64,000 nucleotides of DNA, from the NCBI RefSeq assembly GCF_020379485.1, contig NC_063448.1, forward strand, positions 49,051,218 through 49,115,217. The letters run 5' to 3'. The first letter of the stretch is position 1, and each line of letters begins with the position of its first letter. This document shows, in pieces, positions 43,806 through 54,850 of this stretch. The stretch comes from Brassica napus (lineage: Eukaryota > Streptophyta > Magnoliopsida > Brassicales > Brassicaceae). A program made the position numbers and the translations under genes. Below the pieces are notes generated by a model, which saw only the letters and a list, made by a program, of their open reading frames with translations, was not told the DNA's origin and searched no databases.

Positions 43806-44902
43806 TCCCTTATATATATTAAAGGAAAATCATTGTAATAAATGAGTTCACACTAAACTGGACACATGTCACGTGTAGAAACATTGTAATAAATGCGTTC
43901 AAACTAAAATTGACACATGTCACATGTAGAGAGCTTCTCAGCCAAACTCTACATAAATATGTTCACACTATGTCCTTTACGTTTTTTTTAATATAAAACT
44001 CACATGCATGATTCTTCTTTACGTTATTTTTACTGTTTACGAATAAAGCTGAACAAATTATTCATAAATTTTGATTCGATTCGTTATCCGTTTTGATTCG
44101 AACAAAAAAATCTAGATATTTGTTACTCTACGAAGCAAATCAAATACTAAAATGCAATATCCGTAAAAAAAAAGTAAATTACAAATATCAATATTTATTC
44201 GAATGGATATCCAATTTGATCTGTTATATGCATATATATATATATACATATATTTAAAGAATTATATATAAGTTATATATTATAGTTTATATAAATTTTA
44301 CAATATTTTTGTTTTTAAATAATTTAATTTTAAGAATTTTATTTTTCATGTATTATTTTGAAAAAAATATCATTTAATATTAATTAACAGTATCTTTATA
44401 TATTTATCAACTATCTTTATATACTTTTACATATACATACATGTGCACATTGACGTGAACACATTATAACTAAGTATTTACCACAACTGAAATATCTAAT
44501 TTTTTGGAAGTTAAAATATTCTTTTTCTTAATTCTTTCACTATCGACCAAATTGTAGTAAAATGATTTGTCTTAATAGTTTTTTTTTTAAACTATTATCC
44601 GTTTAGAAACTATAATATGAAACCATTGGTTCGACATCACGACTATCTAAGATTCATAACATGAAAACAAACAAATAATAGTAATTTTTGATTATCACAG
44701 GAAAAAAACAAAACATCAAACATTTTAACCGAACAAACCAAATGTATATTGATTTAAAATGATAGTTATCTTTTAGGAGATTAAAAACCAAAAAACAACC
44801 TAAAACCGAACCGATTTCTAGATTAAACAGATTAATGTCTTATTATTAAAAAATAATAAAACTAATAATCACATTCCGCGCAAGGCGCGAGTTATTACCT
44901 AG
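43806..44902 (+). mobile_element. Non-autonomous Helitron
   Basis: A 1.1-kb element. The 5' end TCCCTTATATATATTAAAGG follows an A. The 3' end has the hairpin CGCGCAAGGCGCG (about 44878-44890), then about 8 nt and a terminal CTAG (44899-44902) followed by T. These are the defining Helitron features (5' TC, 3' hairpin, CTRR, insertion between A and T). The interior is AT-rich with an internal repeat (AACATTGTAATAAATG words near 43840-43900). No coding capacity. Confidence 0.75.
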
Positions 44903-45470
44903 TTAAAATTAAAATGGCATTTAACCAACATATTTAATAAACCGGATATTTTTAATGTTTTCTACTCTCTTGTCGGGATATATGATGCTTCAAAACATAG
45001 TGCAACTCACAACACCAAAGCTATAAGAAAACAATGCATATGGTAAAGAAATGAAACAATCCACGCACACCAGTAGAAGCTATGGTAATGCATCAACAAC
45101 CAACCAAAGCTTTGTAAACAATATAATATGTGTCCAATAAGTCTTGAAGAGAGGTCATTCTTAAGCCATAAAATAACCCATCTTCCAGATGAAGCAACAA
45201 CATCACAGAAAAGAAGAACGAAAAGAACACGGATAAATAAAAAAGTCATACCGTCGACCTTCCAATCTGGCACAACCCGTCGATTTCATGTCTAACACAA
45301 AGAAGAATCATGTGATTAACATCAAAATTTGCACCAACACATAAGCACCATCACCATCGTCATAACTATCAGATTTGAGCTAATCGTCTTGAAATCAAAC
45401 ACATATATAAAAATGAAAAACAAATGAAGATGAAGACACTGAAGGGACATGCACCAAGCTTTGAAATCTA
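44903..45470. other. Intergenic, no gene recognised
   Basis: No convincing coding frame or transposon end. It precedes the truncated LINE. Confidence 0.4.
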
Positions 45471-46681
45471 TCATTCTATCAACCACCGGTCCCTCACTCG
45501 GAAATGGAAAAAAAAATTGACGGCTAACAATTTTCTATGTACTACGTTCTTATGGTTAGGACCAGGCCTAAAAACAACTAAAGCAAAGGTAAGCTGGAAG
45601 GATGTTTGTCTCCCAAATAGTGAAAGAGGGCTAGGTCTCCGGCCACTTAAAGAAATCAACACGCGGTCCATTGCTTAAAACTGATTTGGAGGTTTGCTCT
45701 GCTGGGTCTTCTCTTTGGGTAAAATTGATACACTGCTATTTGATTCGAAAGGGCTCTTTTTGGTCAATAAAAGGAAATACAAGCATGGGTTCTTGGGTGT
45801 GGAGGAAACTGCTGAAGCTCTGAGACCTTGCAAAGCCTTTCCTCATGAAGGAAATCAGAAATGGACAACATTCATCATTTTGGTATGACATGTGGTCACG
45901 ACTTGGAACTTTGAAGGATATCGAGGCTTCGTTGATCTTGGCATATCTGAAAACGCAACAGTGGCAGATGTTCTCGAAAATCACAGAAGAAGAAGAAAGA
46001 ATCACAGAGTGAGCTTGTTAAACGAAGTTGAAGAGGAGATCTTGACTCTTCGTCAAAATGCATATCTAGAGGATGGTATTGTCTTATGGAAGCAAGCTGA
46101 TAATAAATATGCAGCCAAATTTTCCACTACGAAAACTTGGGAACAAATTCGAGATCCTCACCCAGTCTGCAACTGGAGCAAAGGCGTTTGGTTCTCTCAA
46201 TCAACACCAAAATACTCTCTCCAGCTATGGATTGCCTTACGTGGGAGACTACAAACTTTAGACAGAATGCAGCAGTGGAGCACCGGGCTCAACACCACTT
46301 GTGTCTTTTGTAGTGACACTCAAGAATCTTGCTCCCATCTTTTCTTTGAATGTTGCTATTCAGGACAGATTTGGAAGAAGCTTGTGGGGGATCTTATGCA
46401 GAATCAATACTGCAAATCGGGATGAGCTTGTTGAGGCTATATCCAACCTTTGGATCACGCCACCAAAAACCTTTCTCCTACGGTACACTTTCCAAGCAGC
46501 AGTGCACACAATATGGAGGGAGAGGAATGAACACATGCATGGTGAACAACCACACGATGTGGCTTGTTTGATTAAGTTCATTGGCAAAACCATCAGGCTG
46601 AAGTTACTCTCAGTCAAAGGGAAAGGGCACAAGCATCTTCAAGGAGATTTGATTGCTTGGTTTGCAGCACAAGAAGAGTGA
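45471..46681 (+). pseudogene. 5'-truncated LINE (non-LTR retrotransposon) 3' region
   Basis: Broken frames carry the C-terminal part of a plant LINE ORF2. About 45530-45680 encodes FLWLGPGLKTTKAKVSWKDV, then LPNSERGLGLRPL, the post-RT region. About 45890-46425 carries the RT zinc-binding domain (FSTTKTWEQIRD, SLQLWIALRGRLQTLDRM, CVFCSDTQESCSHLFFEC). A frameshift near 46390 moves the C-terminus to the frame ending at 46681 (TIWRERNEHMHGEQ). The RT catalytic core and ORF1 are missing, as expected for 5' truncation. A stop near 45677 and the shifts make it dead. Confidence 0.8.
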
Positions 46682-46718
46682 GGAAGATTCCTTTTAGTCT
46701 TTAATTCTTTGATTCTTT

Positions 46719-46955
46719 AGAGCATCTCCAATGTAAAACACTATTTTTTCCTCCAAAATGGAGTAAAAGTAAAAATGGACTAAAATTGCTCCAATCCTAT
46801 TCCATTTCCCACTCTATAATGAAGTGATGAACAAAAAAAAAAATAGATTACTCCATTTATGGAGTAAACTTCATTATGGAGTGAGATACGGGGTTGGGTT
46901 GGAGCATTCTTTACTCCATAATCACTTTTACTCCATTTTAGAGAAAAAAAATGGA
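46719..46955. mobile_element. MITE-like element with GAGCATCTCCAATG end
   Basis: Left GAGCATCTCCAATGTAAAAC; the right side has GGGTTGGAGCATTC (reverse complement GAATGCTCCAACCC), an imperfect inverted match. The interior has many copies of ACTCCATTTTGGAGTA-like words in both orientations, so it can fold. GAGCATCTCCAATG starts are common in Brassicaceae Harbinger-type MITEs. Exact borders and target duplication are not resolved. Confidence 0.45.
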
Positions 46956-47088
46956 TTAGGGACGAAGATGCCCTTATACCTAAAGAAAACAAATGCATTA
47001 AATGTAGTACAATTTGATTGAATAAAATTTTACATTCATTCAAAAAAAAATTAAAAGAAATTCTATGTACTACATTAATTTTATTCTA

Positions 47089-47344
47089 CTCTCTCCGTTT
47101 AAGAAAGATGTATGTTTTAGGTTTTTTATACTAATTAAGAAAACATATCTAATTATAGTTACCAATGCATTAATTTATCTTATCAATTATTCCCTACAAC
47201 TTTTAACCAATAAAATTTTTATAAACATCATTATGGTTTTTGAAATTTACAATTTACAATTAATTTATACATTGAAAATATAAAACATATTTTTTTGAAA
47301 AAAAGTTTTAATCTAAAATATGAATCTTTTTGAAACTAAAGGAG
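47089..47344. mobile_element. Stowaway-type MITE, degenerate
   Basis: A 256-bp element with TA on both sides (47087-47088, 47345-47346). Left CTCTCTCCGTTTAAGAAAGA; right (reverse complement) CTCCTTTAGTTTCAAAAAGA. The inverted repeats are related but diverged. Interior AT-rich, non-coding. It lies about 350 bp upstream of the TMK-like pseudogene. Confidence 0.7.
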
Positions 47345-48058
47345 TATTAATTTAGTTTTAAGTCCGGCATTTACACCATGTCCTTTAACTTTATTTTCTT
47401 TTTGTTTGGCAAGTTTACGTCCTTTACGTCATTGGCTCTTTCCATTATTTATTTTCCTTTTTTGGTTCTTTACAAGGTTTTGCCATCCTTTCATTTGTTA
47501 GAAAAATGGAAATCAGAGAAAAGGTAACAAAGAAGGTAAATAAGCTTTTAACAAAAAAAAAGAAGGTATAGACTAAAGAGGCAGAAAACTTCCGGCGAAT
47601 TCCTTCCTTTTATATCCCTTTGTGTCCCCTTAAAAGGCTTAAACCCCTATTTAGATACAGTTTGAATCAACGCCTTCTTCATTTCACAGCTGAGGAAGAT
47701 GATGAAGATGGCGAGGATGTTGCTTTCTTTGCTCTGTTTGGTTGCCTTGGTGTACGGGCAACCGAGTCCTGATACAGCCACCATGTTTGCTCTGAGGGAC
47801 TCTCTGAAATCGGAACACCTCAACTGGTCCGACCCAAACCCTTTTGTTTGGACAGGTTTAAGATGTGACACAAGAAGCCATCGGGTCACTCGGATCGAAA
47901 TCGGGAACAGAGGAATCTCACGAACCCTAACTTGTGATCTAAGAAACCTCTCGTCTTTGGCTGTTTTTGACGTCATGGGTAACAACTTAACCGGGAAGAT
48001 CCCAAGTCTTGCTGGGTTAAAATCCTTAGAGAGGGTTCTCGTTAACGACAATAGCCAT

Positions 48059-48330
48059 GTTCGTTTCGAGATCGCTGCGACTGGAGTCAGCGGCTGAAAA
48101 TTAGTCATGATTATCTTCTTTACTGGTTGCCCGAGTGTAAAACAGAAGACACAGTGGTAAAGTAATGGAAGGAATTCGGTAGTTCCGGTGTCGCTAAAAT
48201 AAACATTTCATCCCAGCGACAAGAAACACAAAATTTTCTTCACCTCATCTATTATTTTTCCTTTTAAATTCTGTTTTCGTTCCTTTAATTTTGATCGCGT
48301 CAGCGAGTCGCGGCGATCTCAAAACGAACA
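48059..48330. mobile_element. MITE with 20-30 bp inverted repeats in the TMK-like pseudogene
   Basis: A 272-bp insertion between TGTTCGTTTCGAGATCGC (left) and its near-perfect inverse GCGATCTCAAAACGAACA (right); the repeat extends inward through GCGAC. It splits the LRR coding sequence between NDN and FTSI. The flanks AATAGC and AATGGC suggest a diverged target duplication, possibly 8 bp (hAT type), but this is not exact. Confidence 0.7.
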
Positions 48331-49009
48331 GGGCTAATGGCTTCACTTCCATCGACGCAGACTTCTTCACCGGTTTGAGTTCCCTCCAGTTTCTGAATCT
48401 CGATAACAATCCGTTACGTCCCTGGAAGATCCCTTACAGCTTAACCAACGCGACTTCTCTTGTAGTTTTCTCCGCCGCCAACTGCAATCTCTCGGGGAGA
48501 ATCCCTAACTTTCACTGTCGCATAACGTTCCCTAATGTGACGACTCCGACATTGTCTAGTAACTCACTTGTAGGTGAACTTACTACGAGCTTCGCTGGAT
48601 CATATATTCAAATTCTGATGCTCAACGGACAAGACCTGATGTACCAGAAGCTTTTAGGGATAGAACTAGAGATCCGTTGATTCTGAGAATATCCAGAAAA
48701 CTAGGATAATCACAAAGATCTTATTTAGTCTAAGAATACCTAAGATCAATGTCTTCTTAAATTCGTTGAGATCACCAATGATCTAGCCGAAAACAAGGAT
48801 TAAAGAGAAATCTCTTAAATTTTATTAATCAAATCATCAACTGAATACAAACTTAAGCCTAAAGGCTATATATAATAAAACTGAAAATCCTAAAACAATA
48901 AAGATAATTATCTAAATAATTAATAAAACAAATAATAAGATATTTAGAAATATTCTAAATACTTATCTACATCATTCTCTCCGGGTTGGAGAAGATTCGC
49001 CATCGAATC

Positions 49010-49447
49010 TTAACTGTGTTCTTCGATTAATTTGTTTCTTCTCTTCTTGAGCATCCACTGACGATACCGTCCGAGTTGGTAAACGTAACATCTTCCCTCG
49101 TGAGGATCCATCTTCATATTTTCTTGACAAATCACATGACTTGAATGTGATTTATTTATTCGAGATATTACCATATCACCATAAGGTGAAACACCTTTTT
49201 TCTTCTCTAAAGCACACGTGTGTTCCTCTTGAATTATGAATCCAACTCTTTCCTTACGATTGACTTGGAAAGTTTCGTTAGGAGTGAAGCCATCTGCCAC
49301 CCAATGCTTGACCATCGCGACACAAGCATCAAATTGATCAACGCGTTTGTCTTGAATTCCACCCTCCTCATTGTAAACATCGAAAATTGGATCTCCCACA
49401 ATTTCTTTGTAAACAATAACTTCACTTTCCACGAAATTTTTTTCCAT
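49010..49447 (-). CDS. 145-codon ORF inside the left TRIM internal domain
   Basis: Starts at ATG 49447, about 45 nt after the primer-binding site, and runs through most of the internal domain. The product begins MEKNFVESEVIVYKEIVGDP, has mixed charge and ends in a Lys/Arg-rich segment (GRYRQWMLKKRRNKLIEEHS). No known retroviral domain (no CCHC, protease or RT) is seen. The right copy has the same frame but with CGA changed to TGA after GDMVIS. The function is unknown: a captured host fragment or a minimal gag-like peptide are both possible, and it may not be expressed. Confidence 0.4.
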   Translation of the reverse strand: MEKNFVESEVIVYKEIVGDPIFDVYNEEGGIQDKRVDQFDACVAMVKHWVADGFTPNETFQVNRKERVGFIIQEEHTCALEKKKGVSPYGDMVISRINKSHSSHVICQENMKMDPHEGRCYVYQLGRYRQWMLKKRRNKLIEEHS

Positions 49448-50025
49448 GATTCCAGAATCGGATTTTGATTAAGAAACCAAAATGCCAGCTCTGATACTAA
49501 CTGATGTAGCGGAAGCTTTTAGGGATAGAACTAGAGATCCGTTGATTATGAAAATACCCGGAAAACTAGGATAATCACAAAGATCTTATTTAGTCTAAGA
49601 ATGCCTAAGATCAATATCTTCTTAAATTCGTTGAGATCACCAATGATCTAGCCGAAAACAAGGATTAAAGAGAAATCTCTTAAATTTTATTAATCAAATC
49701 ATCAACTGAATACAAACTTAAGCCTAAACGGCTATATATAATAAAACTGAAAATCCTAAAACAATAAAGATAATTATTTAAATAATTAATAAAACAAATA
49801 ATAAGATATTTAGAAATATTCCAAATACTTATCTACATCATTCTCTCCGGGTTGGAGAAGATTCGCCATCGAATCTTAACTGTGTTCTTCGATTAATTTT
49901 TTTCTTCTCTTCTTGAGCATCCACTGACGATACCGTCCGAGTTGGTAAACGTAACATCTTCCCTCGTGAGGATCCATCTTCATATTTTCTTGACAAATCA
50001 CATGACTTGAATGTGATTTATTTAT

Positions 50026-50313
50026 TCAAGATATTACCATATCACCATAAGGTGAAACACCTTTTTTCTTCTCTAAAGCACACGTGTGTTCCTCTTGAAT
50101 TATGAATCCAACTCTTTCCTTACGATTGACTTGGAAAGTTTCGTTAGGAGTGAAGCCATCTGCCACCCAATGCTTGACCATCGCGACACAAGCATCAAAT
50201 TGATCAACGCGTTTGTCTTGAATTACACCCTCCTCATTGTAAACATCGAAAATTGGATCTCCCACAATTTCTTTGTAAACAATAACTTCACTTTCCACGA
50301 AATTTTTTTCCAT
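50026..50313 (-). pseudogene. Truncated copy of the TRIM ORF (right internal domain)
   Basis: 95 codons nearly identical to the left copy, from MEKNFVESEV to GDMVIS, then TGA where the left copy has CGA (a C-to-T change). Downstream sequence stays homologous to the left ORF. Confidence 0.6.
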
Positions 50314-51879
50314 GATTCCAGAATCGGATTTTGATTAAGAAACCAAAACGCCACCTCTGATACCAACTGATGTAGCGGAAGCTTTTAGGGATAGAACTAG
50401 AGATCCGTTGATTATGAAAATACCCGGAAAACTAGGATAATCACAAAGATCTTATTTAGTCTAAGAATGCCTAAGATCAATATCTTCTTAAATTCGTTGA
50501 GATCACCAATGATCTAGCCGAAAACAAGGATTAAAAAGAAATTTCTTAACTTTTATTAATCAAATCATCAACTGAATACAAACTTAAGCCGGCTATATAT
50601 AATAAAATCGAAAACCCTACAAAAATAAAAATAATTATCTAAATAATTAATAAAACAAATAATAAGATATTTGAAAATATTCCAAATATTTATCTACATC
50701 AAGACCTCAATGGGTCAATCTCGGTTCTGACAAGTATGCATGTTTCAACGGAGGTGTCTCTGCAGGAAAACCGGTTCTCAGGTACCATACCCGGATGTTC
50801 ATGGTCTGACCTCGCTGAAAGTGTTCAATGTCAGTGGAAATAAACTTACGGGTATTATACCTGAATCTATATTCAAGTTGTCGTCTCTTTCTTACGTGGG
50901 TTTGGGCAATAATCTTCTTCAAGGACCAAAGCCAGGCTTGTTGCCTGAACACGATAGGTTTGACAGGAGATGTGTCAATAATTTCTGCTTAGATGTTCCA
51001 GGTGCTCCTTGTGATATGCGTGTTAACGCTCTGCTTCTTACCGTTGAAGGATTTGGTTTCCCTGTGGTATTTTCCGAGAGCTGGAAAGGAAATGATCCGT
51101 GTAATGGCATGTGGATCGGGATAACTTGTACCGGAGCTGATGTAACAGTTATTAACTTCAAAGGCATGGGACTCACCGGCGTTATCACTCCAAGCTTTGT
51201 ACTTCTTAAAGATCTTATGGTTATCAATCTCTCTCACAAAAATCTTACCGGTTTTATTCCACAAGAGCTCACTAGGCTGAGCAAGTTGAAAACTCTAGAT
51301 GTTTCGTATAATCAGTTGGACGGTCAAGTGCCGGATTTTAGAACCAATGTTGTTGACACGACTGGGAATCCTGTCCCTCGACCCATCCCTGGTTCCATTG
51401 GTCCGTCTGCTGGAAAGATTGTGGGCTCTGTTATTGGTGGTAATGTGTCACTTCTTCTTCTTATAGGATTTGCTATTTTCTTGTGCGGCAAGATTACAAT
51501 AGATGGTAAAAGTGAAAGTTGATTTATTGGTGACCAAGCTCATGCTGTATTGTGATCTCATCGCTGGTTCGGTATTTGCCTTCACTAATTCACATCTATT
51601 TATTGATTTGTGTTTTGACAGTCTCGTCTATGTTATAAAAGTAATGAAAAAGTCAATCTTTATTCATAACATAGAAGTTCCTTATATAGGAGATTACACC
51701 GTCATAGATAAATGGAAAGATTACAAATCATAATCTCTTGGTTATGAGCCATCTACAATCTGGTTCATAACACTCCCTTTTGGATGCCATAACCATTTAG
51801 AGCTTGTAATGTGCTTTAATGTTGCCTCATTAAAACCTTACTAGCAAAACCCAATTGGGACAAAACCATGGTGAAGGAA

Positions 51880-54850
51880 AAAGAGTACAACACACATTAC
51901 TCCCCATGATTTGGACATTACTGAAGGTCCCTTGGACCTCTCCAATTTTCTGCAATCCGTGGGTGATGAAGATCTTGGGCAGAATATGCTTCGTCTTCGA
52001 ACATGATAGTTGGTTCTTCTAACCATCGGCCATGCCACAATCTGATCGAACATATTGAGTCATCGACCTCAAATACACACATACGAAATCTTGGATGATG
52101 TTGCTGTGATATGCGTGTACCACCATGTGTAAAACATAACATGTCTGAAAACAAATCAACAAAACCAAATAACCCCTCTTTGGGTTGGTTAGTATAAAAT
52201 AAACCAAAATCAAAGGCTTCTTCATCGTCCTTCTTATGGACCAATCAGATCAGTGTCTAAAACAAGACTTCTGCATCGTCCATCTCAGGACTAAATGGAC
52301 TTCTTTTCGTCCACCTTTGGACTGAATGGATCAGTGTCCAAAACAAGTGATCTCACGCCCATGTACTAGATAATGAGTGAGACTGGTCCATATTAAATCT
52401 CTTGAGTACCCTTTTCTGTATATACTATTTGATACACAAAGATTTCATTGTTAATGTACTCAAGATGTAATCCCAAACAAAACTTTGTTTTCCAAGATCT
52501 TTCATCTCAAACTCTTTCTTGAGATATTCAACTATTTGGAAAATTGTATCCAGAGGTTCCAAATAGTTGAATATGAAAGCTCTGTAGCAACTTGATTGTG
52601 TCTCTTCTTGGACATTAAATTCGTTGGTGCTTTACAAGCTGGTTTATATATGACTTAGTCATTCTTTTTCGGGTCAGCAAATGTGTCTGGCATTTGATTA
52701 ACTAGCTTTGTAAATGTATAATATTTGGATGTCTATTTCACATTCTTTAGTCTGAGGATCTTGCCAAGACATTGATGGTTGATTCCATTCTATTTCTTTT
52801 ACCATTCTTTTACCAACTTTATTATTATTTTTTTCTCCGTCTGGTCTTAAAATAATCCGTGTACCTGGCCTCAAATATAATCACCCATAGTTGCCTCAAA
52901 GTATTTTATTATTGTGGGAGAATCATATCCAACATATATCCCTATCCTCCTTTTGAGGTTCTATCTTAGTTATATGTGGTGGAGCAATTAGTACATAGAC
53001 AACACATCCAAATGTATTATGATGAGGTATGTTTGGCTCTTGACCCGTTAATAATTGTGATAGGGGATATCTACGCTCACTAAATGGCCTGATGCGTATT
53101 AACTTAGGTGCATGTAAATTTCGTGTGGCCCAAGTTGTGAATGGGAGTTTTGACCTCATAAGTTATGGTCTATCAATCAGCTATTTGCGTTTTAAAATAT
53201 TTTGGCCAAGTCGTTCTTGGTATGGACATGTATCACAGAATTGTCCATACTTACCCCCATGGACATACCATAATCATTTAAACGCTTGGGACATGTATTC
53301 ACCAGTATTATCTAGACATATAGTCTTTATTTATGAAAAAGGGGCCGTAGCCGTTTTACTGGTGATGGCCTAATGAGTTCCCTTGTGTACATGCTACACA
53401 CGTGAGATTCATTAGGATAACTCTTCTTATCTTTTAATGTGTGCCTTTTGAATATCAATTTTTGCATCATGTTTGGACCAGGATGGCCAAACCGGTCGTG
53501 CCATAAAGTGTATATTTTCGCAGGCTTTTAGCCTCTATCATACTGATCTATGCATAGTCTAGGTTAGTAGAGAATGCATGTATAGTCTTTAGGAATTATT
53601 ATGGCCTTGGGCGATTTTATACATATATCTGAAGGAACTCTTTGTTTCCTTCCCCATTGTTTCAATATGAAAACCATTCATTCTTATATATTTAAAACTC
53701 AATAGGCTGCTCTTGCTCTTATAACTGGGTGAATATAAGGCATCACTGATTTCTAGATGCATACCCTTAGGCAATAATATATTAGCCTAGCCATAGTCTT
53801 CTTTCAGACTGGCGATACCTGCTTTAGTACTTATATTGGCGTTTTTTCAGTGTACTCATATAGAAAAATCATTCATTCATTTAATCTAAGCAGACAATGT
53901 AATAGAAATAAATTCAAGGAGATAAAAATCAGAGAAAGCATACAAGCAATGCAATCACACAAGTTCGATGTCGAAATCAGATTATCAACTTGATTATTTT
54001 AGGCAATCATAAGTCTCATATTCCATAAGATCATCTTAATCATGTTCGAAATTATTTTCACCAACTTTATAGACCAAGTGGGTTTCAGGATTCTTCCCTT
54101 TCAGACTCTCTTTGATAGAGGTCACAAAAATGTTTGGGAGTCCTTCATATCTTAGCCCAATGGTTCCCCATTCCACATCTATGGCACACTGGTTTGGTCG
54201 AGCTTTGTGGTTTAAAGGATATACAACGGCCACTGCCTTGACCATGGCTCAAATTGGGTTGATACACACGGCCTCTGCCATAATGATTCCCACGGCCAAA
54301 TGTGTTATAGTGGTCATGGCCACGTCTTTTCCACCCTCCACGGCTATGACCGTGTGGTCTATCATTCTGGACGTGGTTACTTTTTTTTCTTCTGCGGCCT
54401 TATTGGTATCAGGTAATGGGGTTAATGCAGGAGATCTCAATTCACTGTTTCTCATCAGTAATCCATTATTTTGCCCAGCTAGAAATAGACTCATCCACGG
54501 ACTTATAGTCCTGGATTATGGGATTCCTCCAATCAAATAGGGCCTTTGGTAATAACACCGTTCTTTGGTGATCATATCTCGATTTTTAACTCTGTCCAAA
54601 GGTCTAGAGGATTCTCTATAGTCAGATACTGATCTTTGAGACTTTTAATAAGATGATGGCTAATAATTAATATTGCCATGTATCAATCTTTCTCATTTGG
54701 CATTATCGCCTTTTGTGATTCATTCACCAAGTCTTTTGACTTTAGGATAAACTCAGTATCCAGTGCCCATTTCAAATAATTATCTCCTGAGAGATTTAGG
54801 GCAGCAAAATCCAAGTTGATTTTCGACATCTCAAATCATATATCAATCTA
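51880..54850 (-). pseudogene. Copia gag-pol remnants, minus strand
   Basis: Recognisable pieces, right to left: gag (about 54830-54000, including a damaged zinc-knuckle region near 54180); protease flank (MPKGMHLEISDALYSPS at 53774); integrase (MRSKLPFTTWATRNLHAPKL at 53159, then FGCVVYV); the RT C-terminal part (about 52250-52570); and RNase H (LFYTNQPKEGLFGFVD near 52190, FTHGGT). Near 52570 integrase-linker sequence joins directly to sequence after the YVDD region, so the RT core is deleted. No long frame remains. Confidence 0.75.

Larger units (their letters stand above)
48637..50701 (-). mobile_element. Tandem TRIM retrotransposon array: three LTRs, two internal domains
   Basis: Three direct repeats of 334-339 bp (48637-48974, 49502-49840, 50368-50701) start TGATGTA and end CTACATCA; between them are two about 527-bp internal domains. 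On the minus strand each internal domain starts with GTATCAGAG, complementary to the initiator-Met tRNA 3' end (primer-binding site; GGTATCAGAG in the right copy), and ends with the purine tract CCGGAGAGAA. The whole array is flanked by one perfect 5-bp duplication AGACC (48632-48636 and 50702-50706), so it behaves as a single insertion. It has no gag or pol. The right internal copy has an in-frame stop in its ORF. Confidence 0.92.
47699..51522 (+). pseudogene. TMK-like leucine-rich-repeat receptor kinase, broken and lacking the kinase
   Basis: Homologous to the TMK (transmembrane kinase) auxin-signalling receptor family. The signal peptide (MMKMARMLLSLLCLVALVYG) is followed by the first LRR block (WSDPNPFVWTGLRCD, RVTRIEIGNRGI, LRNLSSL) to about 48056; this is interrupted by a MITE (48059-48330). 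It resumes at 48333-48636 (FTSIDADFFTGLSSLQFLNL, GRIPNF), is interrupted by a TRIM array (48637-50701), then resumes at 50707 with the second LRR block and cap (CVNNFCLDVPGAPCDMRV, NDPCNGMWIGITC) and a transmembrane segment (GGNVSLLLLIGFAIFL). The frame stops at 51520-51522 with no kinase domain after it. A frameshift near 50790 is independent of the insertions. TMK proteins normally continue about 400 residues past this point. Confidence 0.85.

Noticed and set aside
45007..45273. An 88-codon minus-strand ORF
   Set aside because: Aromatic and Leu-rich with no recognisable domain, in an intergenic transposon-rich stretch; not supported.
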